From NCBI RefSeq assembly GCF_947623445.1, contig NC_135241.1:18168501-18232500 (forward strand): a stretch of DNA of 64,000 bases. The letters are read 5' to 3'. Made by a program: the position numbers and the translations under genes. The stretch is from Clavelina lepadiformis. Its lineage: Eukaryota > Chordata > Ascidiacea > Aplousobranchia > Clavelinidae. Positions 1 to 10,239 of the stretch are shown here, in pieces (the first letter of the stretch is position 1; every line of letters begins with the position of its first letter). The notes under the pieces are model-generated. The model was not told where the DNA came from. It searched no databases and saw only the letters and a list, made by a program, of their open reading frames with translations.

Positions 1-1307
1 AACCTTCTGGCCTCTCCCATGCCAGCTTTTGCTCTTTGTCTTCTGGCCTCATCACTATCTTTGTGTAGCATATTGCCATCGAGAGCAAAGTGAATTGCTA
101 TCTGTTCCACATGGGAGGTCTGTTTGTAGCTGCGTTCCTATAAATAGGAGGAGTTTTCAAACTATTTCAAAATCATTTAGAAATTGAGCTTTTACAAATG
201 AAGCAAAAAAATGTATGTTTTAATGGAAATAGATGTAGATTGCAACATGTGTTTATGTACATCACAAGAAAATTTGAACCTTGAAGTTAAATCGAACAAT
301 ATTCTGAGGTGCATGTGGATTATTTGCAGTTAAAATACGAGTGAATTCTTCTTTCAATTCTGTTTCTGTCAGGTCCAGTTGATCGTCAGGCCTAACCAAA
401 GTTCTGCCGTGAACATAGTCCTCTCCATATTCATCTACTGTCATATCATCTTCTTCCTGATATTATATTTAAAGTATTTTCTCAAAAACTCAACTAGATA
501 AATAATTGTAATTATCATATGCAGGTTAAAATCAACCATAAAAATAATAAGATTTTTAAACATATAGACTATACATCATGTTGTATATAAAATTTTAAAA
601 TAGTATAAAGAAATAGTATAAACAACAAACGGAAGATAAAGGGAAATGATGGTAGGGAAATTAATAAATAGGCAAGGAAATTAATAACAAAATAAGCAAA
701 ACATTCATTAAATACAAACTTACTCTTGGCTTTTGTCGACCTTTTATTATTTTACTAGGCTTGGCACCAACCGTAGATCCAGGACCCTGAAACAAAACAA
801 AATATAACCAAGAGGTAGCATTTTTGTTTAGTTTTTTCTGACGTTAGTGAAGTGGAATTTGAGGAAATCTGGCAAAAAAGTTAACCTACATAAAAATATA
901 TCGGAAGTAGACTAAATCGTGTTGGCAAAATTAATGTTTTCAAAACTGGAAATTTAGTTAAGGAAATTTATCAACCACGCATTACATAGGTATGAAATTT
1001 ATGTCCACCGCGCAGTATGCAATGAATGCAGTCTAGTCAACCTATCACTATCTTAGTGAAACAAGACAATCTACTAGGTCTACCAGTAGACCTAAGCTTA
1101 AGGCTTAACCTTACTGCTCTGATGTTAATACTATCCTAATCTTAGCGTAGGCCTATGTGGAAGACAATGTCAGTACAGTATGTTAGCCGAGCTTAGTACC
1201 TGTAGCCTATATACGTACCGTATTTGTTTATAGCTGTTTACTAATAAAGTAAATACCGCTAATTATATGTACCATACCTTAACTGATTTAGGAATTTTCG
1301 GTGGCAT
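1..1307 (-). CDS. DNAI1: Axonemal dynein intermediate chain 1, 5' part (exons 1-4; continues beyond the left edge)
   Basis: Outer-arm axonemal dynein intermediate chain, needed for motility of cilia and sperm flagella. Four coding exons are read on the minus strand: 1278-1307 (residues 1-10, start [10 protein letters not shown]), 724-786 (residues 11-31), 280-456 (residues 32-90) and 1-137 (residues 91 onward, open at the window edge). All junctions are phase 0. Residues 54-90 hold the most conserved N-terminal block of the family, with [17 protein letters not shown] followed by [15 protein letters not shown]. The next exon (ERSYKQ...[10 protein letters not shown]) matches the following stretch of DNAI1. 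The WD-repeat part lies outside the window. The donor after 280 is GTTCAA, weak, but reading on reaches a stop within six codons, so splicing there is required. The N terminus is short and basic, as in other family members. The family is certain; the exact first codon is less so. Confidence 0.93.
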
Positions 1308-2501
1308 TTTGTGTTTTGGTTACCAAGTACGGTGCAAACTCCTACAGTTTTTTAACCGTTTTAACATTTACTCAGCGTTTACTTCAAATGTGTTAACACC
1401 ACTGGACCATTTGCTGGGATGAATTCTAAACTTTTCAAGCGTTACATTTCTGTAACTATAACAACCGCGTGGTAACCGCATAGTTTGATTTTTACAAAGC
1501 AAGTTAAAATCTAATAAACAAATCACTGCAAGCAGAAAAAATTAAATGACAGCAAACTTTTGTATAATTTTGTTGTCTAAATTTTAGCATATTGCGGTTT
1601 TATAGAAGTAATAAGACGTCAAAGTTGTGTAAGATTTCTTTACGTTTAATTAATTTCCTAATTGCGATGCGCGTTTTTCCATGCCTGCGCAGTATTCTTA
1701 ACGATTTGCGATCGGAACAGATACGCAGTCTTGCATCGCCAAATAAACTACGGTTGGATTTTAGTTAGCATACACAAGCCAGTGTAGAGGGCGGAGGTCA
1801 GGTGGAAAACTTTTCCCAGGACTGAGGACCACTAATGAGGACTATTTTTTGCAAATCACATTTATCTTCACGCTTCGATAAAGAGAGCATGTACAGTAGA
1901 AATAATATAAAGGTTAAAAGGCATTTTACAAAAAATACGAATTTTTATGCTTTTATAGATTTTATATTCCATTTAGATTTTAAATTCCAACAGCGCCAAA
2001 GCTAAGCATCTGTTTGTGCCCATGTGGGCACTGGGCAAGATGTGGCCCCTAAAATTGTCTTGTTTTTTTTACATCTAAACTCTCATTCTGCAAGAGGTAG
2101 GCTACACATATTTTGATTATAACAACACAAGTTATAAGAAGATTCTTCTGAAAAAATATTGTGAAGCATTTACAGTTTTAACATTTAGTCAAACAAGTTT
2201 AATTTTCAATGAGCAAACGTTTGGATGTTTGAATTTTTACACAATTTAAATTACGCTATAGAATAAATGCGTTGTGCATGAACAATATCTGCATAGTTTG
2301 TAAATTTAGCAACTGGCTGTTTATGAATCGGTATTTAGGAATTACAAGCATAGCCTACATAATTTTTACAGGGGCCTAAGTTTATCTACTGGCCCGGGGC
2401 CATACTGGGCTCTACCCGGCCCTGAGCATAGATTCCTGTTCTGCACTAGTTCAAGATTCTAGCCGCCTGTGAGGCCAGGATCCCACCACTACATTCTGTT
2501 A
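1308..2501. other. Intergenic region upstream of DNAI1
   Basis: No convincing exon. It should hold the DNAI1 promoter. At 1461-1477 there is a degenerate RFX-like pair of half-sites (ACAACC, spacer GCGT, GGTAAC), about 160 bp upstream of the DNAI1 start; only the second half fits the X-box consensus well. Around 2375-2424 a GGCC-rich stretch ends in CCCGGCCCTG, which resembles the terminus of a hAT-type element (CAGGGCCGGG on the minus strand), but no partner terminus or target duplication was found. Confidence 0.4.
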
Positions 2502-2971
2502 ATGCATAAATCGCTCGCGATTGTAGCGGGCTGTGCGATGATTAGTTTTGTCCTGTATGGCTTGCCACGCGCCTTCAAGGAGTCTGATAATTATCGGAGC
2601 CATATAGAAGAAACAACGGCAGCTTGTCACGTAGCCTATCACATTATAGGATACTTTACAATTGTAAGTAGGCCTACTATAAGCTAAATTATACTATCAT
2701 AGTAGCCTGACTAGACTAGACTAACCGTCTATAAAGGACCCTCAAAGACATTGCAAAAAACAAATCTATTCTTTGTTTAAAAATAAAGTTTGTCACAAAC
2801 CTAGATCTAAAAAAACTTCTCAGTGTCGGTTATTTACTCCACAAAAATATGCGTAGCTAAAAGGTTTCTATTGATTTAACAGCTCTTTTTGGTTGGGGTG
2901 ACCGATATTACATTCGTTATATCGTGGTTAATTTGCAGCGATCTCTGGTTGTGAGATATCTGCGTCAATAA
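2502..2971 (+). CDS. Possible two-exon gene for a 64-residue membrane protein
   Basis: Exon 1 is 2502-2663 (54 codons) ending at a perfect GTAAGT donor. Exon 2 is 2939-2971 after an acceptor TTAATTTGCAG; in the same frame it adds RSLVVRYLRQ and a stop. The predicted protein starts MHKSLAIVAGCAMISFVLYG, a signal-anchor-like hydrophobic segment, followed by a polar middle (PRAFKESDNYRSHIEE) and a second moderately hydrophobic stretch (HVAYHIIGYFTI). A poly(A) signal AATAAA overlaps the stop codon. I do not recognise the family. The base context before the start (TTA) is poor, and a further upstream exon is possible. A chance ORF with two good splice sites cannot be excluded. Confidence 0.3.
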
Positions 2972-2972
2972 A
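2967..2972 (+). terminator. Poly(A) signal overlapping a stop codon
   Basis: AATAAA whose TAA is also the proposed stop codon of the small membrane-protein gene. If the gene is real its 3' UTR is very short. Confidence 0.35.
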
Positions 2973-3409
2973 CTCCGTTTGACCTGACTTCCATTTCCAA
3001 GGCTATGTGTCCTCTGTCAGCAAAACTTGCAGACATACAGTTGGATGAAACCTCAAACTAAAACGTTTACTTGAACTAGTGAAACATAATACATCCTGTG
3101 ACATTCTGCCAGCACAAGCATTTATATAGCACCCTCAATGATGATTATATGTGAGTAATGTGCCGAGAAGTCCGAAAAGTTACAGGGATAATGCCATGTG
3201 GCATGACTGTGTTGCGCTAAACACCACAAAATGATGGCCAAAACAACAGTTTTCGAGCGCAGAATTGAAAGTTTACCAAATGGCTTTCATCGGTTTTCTG
3301 AAATGTTGGACGTCTGATCGCATTCAGAGTTCTTACCCTAAATGCAATTCCTTCAGTAAAGGATAATTTGTTTCTCTAATTCTAATAGACCCTTTCCGAA
3401 TTATTGTGT

Positions 3410-4540
3410 AGGTGGCAAGATTTTTTCGATCGTCTATAACTCTATATTGTTCATAATGGAAAATGCCGACCCACTTTGATTCATTTTTAGATTACAAGCG
3501 TTCTGGGCTTTGTAACGTTAATGCTCAGGTAAGTGGCATATGAATTCCTTTACGCAATAAAGAAAACATTTTGACAATATGTTATTTAATTCTCACTTTA
3601 CAGCGGTTTGAATCCTACGCACTGGAATTGTTTGATATGACGGGTTATTTGCGGACCCAAATTGCGGGTTACCGAATTGTTACATCGGTAATGATTCGTG
3701 GATGTGCACTGCGCTACTTGACAGTAACATCCATTAGTGTTACATGCCAGCTTTGCAACTGTCATTTCTTAGTCGAGCGAGATGGATGATGAAGTTAATG
3801 CTGTTTCGCGGCTATTTCTCGATACTGACGAATCTCATCTCAAGGCGTGAATAATCGCTGGTTAGTAGTTGTCCAAGGTATGACTTACATACTGTGAGAT
3901 TAAACACATATTAATTTTCCAGATGTTTTATTAGTTCGACCACCAGAGCTAAAAAGCTCGACATATATGCGTGGTCAGTACGAATTACTACATCCTTCAT
4001 TGTTGAAAAAAGTATGTGTGTCTGATACAAATACCGTCCTTTAAAAATACAATTTGCCCGAGGGTAAATAGTGATGTTAGCAATAACTGTGATAATTACG
4101 TCACACACGCAAACGCGCCACAGATGCCAGCATTTTACGTCGCATCCTACGCTGAAATCGAACAAGTCCAGTGCGTAAGATTGAAAGCGCTGTGAATTAA
4201 AAACTAGGCAACATATTTTTAAAATGTGTTCTTTATTGCGCAAAGGAATTCATATGAAACTCACTTTGAGCGAAATTGTTACAATGTGAGGCCCAAAACG
4301 CTTGAAATTAAAAAAAAATCAAAGTGGGTCGACAACTTCGATTGTTAAGTATAGACCAGTGGTTCTCAAACTGGGGTCCGCAGTGCGGTCGCGGTGGTGG
4401 ACTTGTCCGATATGACGTCTTGAACGAAATCTTTACAATCCATTGGTCAGAATGCTTGTGATTTAAGAAAGAATCAAAGTGGGTCGACATTTTCCATTGT
4501 TAAGTATGACTACAGGCGATCGAAAAAATCTTCCACCCAG
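3410..4540. repeat. Large inverted repeat with exon-like arms
   Basis: The left arm (about 3410-3650) and the right arm (about 4140-4540, opposite orientation) share a 70-bp outer block ending GACCCACTTTGATTC and a further block holding ATATGAATTCCTTT and CGCAATAAAGAA. Each arm also has a CAG acceptor-like site followed by codons for RFESYALELFD (left) or RFQSYALDLFD (right). The right arm contains an extra tandem copy of about 150 bp: the block AATCAAAGTGGGTCGACA occurs at 4318-4335 and again at about 4470. The unit between carries a hAT-like end, CAGTGGTTCTCAAACTGGGG, at about 4356. This is either a long-arm transposable element or an inverted duplication of the 3' part of a gene (see the ORF at 4510-4696). 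Confidence 0.7.
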
Positions 4541-4696
4541 GCAGTAACTCGGAAAGAGTCTATTTGCAACTCTTCGCCCGAAGCTTTGTCTTGTTTGAGC
4601 TCTTGAGGAAATCGTTCCGGCACTGGTAGAGATGATATTGCAAAGCACTTATATGGTTCTTCACTGTCTCTAGTTAGTAAATGGTCATATCCTGAT
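4510..4696 (-). CDS. Unidentified exon-like ORF
   Basis: An open frame begins right after an acceptor-like CTCACAG (4697-4703) and ends at a TAG (4510-4512). It encodes about 61 residues, hydrophilic and protein-like, including SSLPVPERFPQELKQDK and, at the end, DSFRVTAWVEDFFDRL. The 3' end of this ORF is inside the right arm of the inverted repeat. The matching stretch in the left arm (about 3390-3440) is broken by a stop and frame changes, so the left arm looks like a decayed copy. No upstream exon was identified. I do not recognise the family; it may be a terminal exon or transposon-derived coding sequence. Confidence 0.2.
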
Positions 4697-4703
4697 CTGT
4701 GAG

Positions 4704-6421
4704 ATGACATCAGCGGCAGGAATGTATATTCTTTGTATAAAAATCGATGTTACATCATATTTATGAAGGTGAAATATTAATTGCTGGAAAGCTTGAAATT
4801 GGCAAACTGGAAATACCCAACACGAATTTGTGAACATGTTGCATTAAATTTAACAAGAATTTGTCAAAAAGAATTCCACATAATCGCTTTTTTAAAACTT
4901 GCTTTAAAAAATTCTTTAATTCACGCACGTTGAAGATGTACCAGAAGTAATTGAGTATTTCATGTTTATTTGTTGCCCAAGGCAGTCCCTCCCTGCCCCT
5001 GCAACGCCACTGACTCTTGCTATAGTACACCATTGTTATTTTCAGCTCAATTGAGTTTTTCTCTATAAATCACGATAAGCACTGAGTTCTGATAACTAAA
5101 AATCATCAATATTTCACTAGATGTTACATTCTTATCATAATGTTTTTATGAAATATATACAAGATGCAACGAATAAAGGTCTTTTCAATTTCTTCTACAG
5201 AAATGGGAAAATTGGTAGAAAGACAGATCGCCAAGCACAGTATACACTCTCGAAAAACTATTTACAAAATTTTCATAAAATACATTGCAAAATGTTTTAA
5301 AAGCATTTAAAACCTCTTTGTTGGTAAAAAGCAGTTCATTACTGTTATATTCATTACTTGGTAAGTTAATTCTCACCATGCAAATAGAAATAGTATTTGA
5401 AAAATAAAACAGCACAAAAAATAGCGCTAAAAGTTATAAATGCAAGAAAGCCATTAAAAATAGGATTATTTTTCACATTAAAAAAGAACAATGGAAGTAT
5501 TTTATATGAGAAATCAAAGTAATATATATGTAAAGAATTAAAAAACCGACCTTTTGATGGTTAACAATATATTGATAAATTTTATAAATAATACACAACA
5601 ATAATAAGAAGATACGCAACAACACACAAGATATGACATATTTTTAGTTAAGGTATACAAACACTACACACAATGCATTTTAAGCTTACATTTACATTTT
5701 ACAAAGTTCACATTTCACATCAATTTACATTTAACTTCAAATTTGCATTTTAATTTTACAAATACACTTTAAGTTCAATTTTGATCCATTGTTAACAAAT
5801 TTTGTTTGAAATCAAAATGATAGTACTGGCCATTCGGTTTTCAGAAGGTTAATAAACAGCCAGCGTCACAAAACATTTTTCACAAAGGGCCAGATAATTA
5901 TCAGGCGATATGATTATAATCACAAAAGCCGACGATCACATGCCAAATTCCCACTTTGTTCAATAGGCTACGATACAATAAGCTCATTTGTGATTCAGTG
6001 AGGCTGGCCGGACAAATTAATTTTGTAGGCCGCATCTGGCCTGCGAGCCGTAGTATGGTGACCCCTGATAAACAGTATCATTAAGTAAAATGAACCAAAA
6101 GATTTATGAGTACTGTTGGGTGACCGACTTGACTTTTCAACAACGTATGACACTTTTCACAAGCCGCTTATTACTTGAATTGGATGCAATATTTCTGAGC
6201 AGAGGAGAGCTTCATCATAAATGACTTCTGTGTGAAGATTATAGCAGTTGACTGAAATTTTAGAAGACATAATATTCCAGTATATATGACATATAAGCAT
6301 TTGAAACTTTCAAATGGATGACAGTTAATATGAAATAGATGGTGGTCGATTATCGTATTTATAAATCATTCACCGAAACCCAATTTTGCGTTTTTTCAAT
6401 AATCTGTCTTTGGCCACAAAC
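4704..6421. other. Intergenic, no gene recognised
   Basis: AT-rich. Around 4975-5025 a short stretch reads, on the minus strand, CAGTGGCGTTGCAGGGGCAG, similar to ends of hAT-like elements. At 5990-6070 a CCGG-rich stretch (GGCTGGCCGGACAAATTAAT, CGCATCTGGCCTGCGAGCCG) looks like another degraded element end. Simple ACATTTACA-type runs occupy 5680-5780. No coding sequence can be supported. Confidence 0.5.
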
Positions 6422-6757
6422 CTATGATGAATATATTCTTATAATTCTATCTATAGGACCTCTGCACAAGGGGCATAATGGATCTCCATTTCTCTGTAAT
6501 TTGTTAGCACATTTTTCACACAGGCAGCAATGTCGGCAGTCCAGAATCACATGATCAGCTTCACTATCACAGCAAATCACACATTCTTGACTTGTGTATT
6601 GAACTTTGGTGTTCCATGGTGAATCATGATAGCCATAAAAATGTTCAGCCCTGCCATAATTTGTAGTAGCGTGGCAGTGTGAAGCCTTCAGCAGTGAATA
6701 GACACCATAAATAGCAAATGGCAAAAGAACTGCTATACCAATCAATGGCAAACTCAT
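6422..6757 (-). CDS. Small membrane-anchored RING-finger (C3HC4) protein, probable E3 ubiquitin ligase
   Basis: A single-exon 111-residue protein. I start it at the ATG at 6757 (MSLPLIGIAVLLPFA...) because an acceptor-like TTATCAGTTTCAG ends at 6804, so the in-frame extension up to 6829 is probably intron or 5' leader. Residues 3-23 form a membrane segment. Residues 59-98 form a RING: C59-x2-C62-x11-C74-x-H76-x3-C80-x2-C83-x11-C95-x2-C98. The order and the tail after the last cysteine (RGPIDRIIRIYSS) follow the C-terminal RINGs of the MUL1/IAP/Neuralized type, which end the protein in the same way. Members recruit ubiquitin-conjugating enzymes; the target here is unknown. The protein is far shorter than MUL1 or Neuralized and lacks their other domains, so no symbol is assigned. 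Confidence 0.82.
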   Translation of the reverse strand: MSLPLIGIAVLLPFAIYGVYSLLKASHCHATTNYGRAEHFYGYHDSPWNTKVQYTSQECVICCDSEADHVILDCRHCCLCEKCANKLQRNGDPLCPLCRGPIDRIIRIYSS

Positions 6758-9711
6758 CTTATATGGTGTGTTGAAAAATATCACTTCAAAATATTTGTAA
6801 CTTCTGAAACTGATAAGAAAATCCACCAAACCTTACATATTCACACAAATTTCTATTGTTATAAGCGTAGCACCAAGACTATGCCAAACCTTCAAAAAAG
6901 CGAACTGTTAAAGATGTGACGATTATAGTCATGTTTTCGAACAGCTTTTTATTGAGATAGCCTACTGACAGTGACATACAATACAATCATATTATACTGT
7001 ATCCATATGTATATACTGTATATATATATATATATAATAATTCTGTCATTGGAATGTCTGAAGTGAACTAAAGAAACAAAAATAGATTAAAACAGAGTTA
7101 AATAATTAGGACAAAATCCAAAACACCTCACCCTTTCACAGTTTGATAAACATACAGACATGCTCCTGGTGTTTTGTACTAACCAGACAGTTCTAGCTAT
7201 ACCAGGTATTAAAAAATGTTAACACATATTATAACAAGCTAAAAGAATGATAATATGGTATTTATCATGATACTTTGCAACACTTTCAGTCCCAGTACAT
7301 TACTTATAACAAAAATACCATAAGGCACAACACTAAAGAAAGCATAGTGATAAACTGCCATACTGCACTAATCAAAACAACGCTAGATGAAATAGCCCAA
7401 TTCTAAAGGTTCCAACTTAAGAAAATTCAAATTCAAGTTTATTGCAGCAAAAGATAATGAAGCATCATTCACAGATATCCAAACTCTTGCTTACGGATAT
7501 GCGAAGACCCTTGAAGTCATTTAACCAGTTTCCATGAAATTGGACGTTTATTTTTAAATTTTCAACAAAAATATCGACTGCTATTACACTTCCACTATGT
7601 CTGTTGCTGAGAACAGGTTGTGTTAAGTGAGGCTTACTCTAAAATGTGTTAAAAATGTCTAAAATGCCTCTAAAATGTCTCTAAAGTGAGTTCACTATTG
7701 ATTTAGTACATAAGGTAAAACCCTGTTTTGCTAAGTTTTTGTCATTTAAAATTCTGCGTTTACTATGACCAGTCTTCAGATATTATAACCACTTTTCCCA
7801 TCACTTTCAAGTTTTGTCTTATACTTTCGTGTCAACTTTGCGACATAACAGTGACAATTGTACAACATATATTCTCACTTCACTTCACTTATTGACGTTG
7901 ACTCCAATGTCGCTAATTAATGTTAATGAAATAAATTATAAACTTGATTTTGTTTTTTACTATGAGCCTAACTGTATTAATTCTGATGTGGTTAAACAGT
8001 ACTGTAGTAAATTTAGTTATTGTGACCATTTGGATATTATGACCAAAATGATCTGGTTTCAAAGTGGCCATAATAAACGGAGTTTAGTGTAAATGTGATA
8101 AGGGATTAATCACTTTCTACTCTGTTTTAAGTACTTTTTGATAGATTTTTGTTTTAATGCAACTATTGAAATTTCGTACATACTGTTTTGAATCTCATAC
8201 TCAGAACCTACAAGATGGGCAGTATTCTTTTTCAAAAACGATTTCATATCTTTTACACATTTTGAAACCATTTAGAAAATGTTGAACAATATTGACTGTT
8301 GCTGCAGTTTTGTTTTCTGTATGCATATACCATGCACTAACCTGTGTCTGTGCACACATGCAAGCAACCGCTAAAATACAGACCTACATCCTTAGGACGT
8401 AGCTGTAATTAGTTATGAACTTATGATTCAATACTTTTCTTTAATAATAATTTTTCTGTAATAATGGATTAATGGTCGTGTTTGGCGGGTTCAATCAGCT
8501 GTTTCATGCAAACTTTATTGGGCTCACGGTCTAGATAGCGGAGCTAAACTGACTGTTATATATTGCAATAGTTGGACATTCCGTGGTGTGTGGAGGTGGT
8601 CGTGATAACAGGATAGTCATTAACCAGTCTTCTACTGTATGTAAAATTCAGCTAAGAGAAAATTTATTCATTAATGCACCAGAAGTGTGCTACCAAACAT
8701 CATAAAAAATACACTTTACTGTGCCCTTGGCCTTGCCTAACTCTGCAAGGACCTAGATCTAAAGTTTGCATTTTAGCACAGTCACATTTATGTCAAAAAG
8801 ATTAAGGTCTATGTTTTCATCATACCGATACTACAATTCTAATTAATTTCCACCTTAACTAGGCCTAGCTTAATTCTTAGTTTAACGAATTAAGCTAATT
8901 GCCGCGATGGGGAAGTTGTTGGCTTGCACTTGCAATATTTGTATGCTTGTTTCTTGTGACACAATTTTGTGTTGTCATGTCAAAGAGGCTGAAGCTCATA
9001 TTTATGCCAGTGGTGGTAGGATATTTTCTCCTTCAGCATGCTGGACATCTCCAGTGTATCATACAAACTGTTCATAAAGGTGCAGTCGAGGGCTACCTAG
9101 TTACTGAGTTTGTATTTTAGTGTTTGTGTGTTTTCGGTTGACAGATTATGGTATTATTACCGGTATATCAGTATACTGTATTTTTATTAGCTTTTTAGTT
9201 TGTTGTGATTTTGTTCAAATTTCAATGGTTTAGACTGAACACTGGACATGGCGAAGGGGTTGAAGTGTAACAAATGCCAAATGCGGCAGCGAATCTATTT
9301 AGTGGCCATAGATTAAAGTTTAGAACTTGCACACACAAGATTCATCATCGTGCATGTCCAGCTTTTTTATCTTCATATTGAATTATAATAAACCACGAAA
9401 ACCTGATTATTTCAACGCCAATAAATAATAAATAAAGAATTGAGGCTTCAGTGCACGCCATTATTTAAATATATGCGTCTTTGTACGCAAGATATCAAAA
9501 CACCCTGCTGCAAAATTTGCATGTACAGTTGTATGATGCACCGGATTTGTCATAGCCTAGAGAAAGTTGGCTTCTGCGCCAATTCTCTGGTACAGACTTG
9601 CCGTTTGGGCTTATTTTTTGTATAACCCTACTATTACATGTATTACGTTGGCGTAGCGCAAACTTTGGTATTTCATTTATTGGCGCACTGAAAGCAAGCA
9701 TTCCTGTAGGG
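6758..9711. other. Intergenic, no gene supported
   Basis: Holds a (TA)n tract at about 7019-7036 and several short open frames (for example 7814-8092 and 8899-9120 on the plus strand) without splice signals, family similarity or codon bias that would support them. At 9252 a 22-codon ORF begins (MAKGLKCNKCQMRQ...); it may be a chance ORF or a first exon, with AATAAA motifs at about 9387 and 9420. The rest shows nothing recognisable. Confidence 0.5.
7019..7036. repeat. (TA)n microsatellite
   Basis: Uninterrupted alternating TA run of about nine units. Confidence 0.9.
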
Positions 9712-10231
9712 CAGAGGTGACGAACCTGCGGGCCGCGGGCCGCATGCGGCCCGCCAAACAATTTTGTGCGGCCCACCACAATTTTGTGCGGCCCACCAAA
9801 CGATTTGACAAACGCCCATACATGCAAGGCATATAGGACTTATAGGTCTTTAGGGTTGCCATACCGTCCGGAAAATTCCGGACATGTCCGGAATTTAGGG
9901 TTAAATTTTGCGTCCGGGAGACCAGCAGTCTTGAACGAAGCGTCCGGTGAGACCAGCAGTCTTGAACTTTCTTTCACCTGTTTCTAATCTTTGCGCAATG
10001 CGATATCAAAAGCTGATAGCACAATTGAGTCGCAGCAGTATGTCTTCAATAGATTGCCGCACTCAATCGATGTATTTTTTGCGGCCGCGGGAGCAGCTAA
10101 AAATCTGCCAAATGAAGCGGTTGTGCTTGAATGCTAATTATTATGCAAAATGTTAAAAAAATTGTGCGGCCCGCTTGCTCAGCCGTAACTGACAAAGTGG
10201 CCCGCGTCATCGAATAGGTTCGTCACCCCTG
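9712..10231. mobile_element. hAT-type non-autonomous element, 520 bp, with 8-bp target duplication
   Basis: The left end CAGAGGTGACGAACCT and the right end (minus strand) CAGGGGTGACGAACCT form a near-perfect terminal inverted repeat, followed on both sides by GGCCCGC-rich subterminal motifs. A perfect 8-bp direct repeat CTGTAGGG flanks it (9704-9711 and 10232-10239), the hallmark of hAT transposition. Inside, around 9853-9975, there is a GTCCGG-rich stretch (start GGGTTGCCATACCGTCCGG) with two copies of GACCAGCAGTCTTGAAC, probably part of a second, nested element. No intact transposase. Confidence 0.88.
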
Positions 10232-10239
10232 CTGTAGGG

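Noticed and set aside
7814..8092. 92-codon plus-strand ORF
   Set aside because: Composition is that of AT-rich non-coding DNA; no supporting signals.
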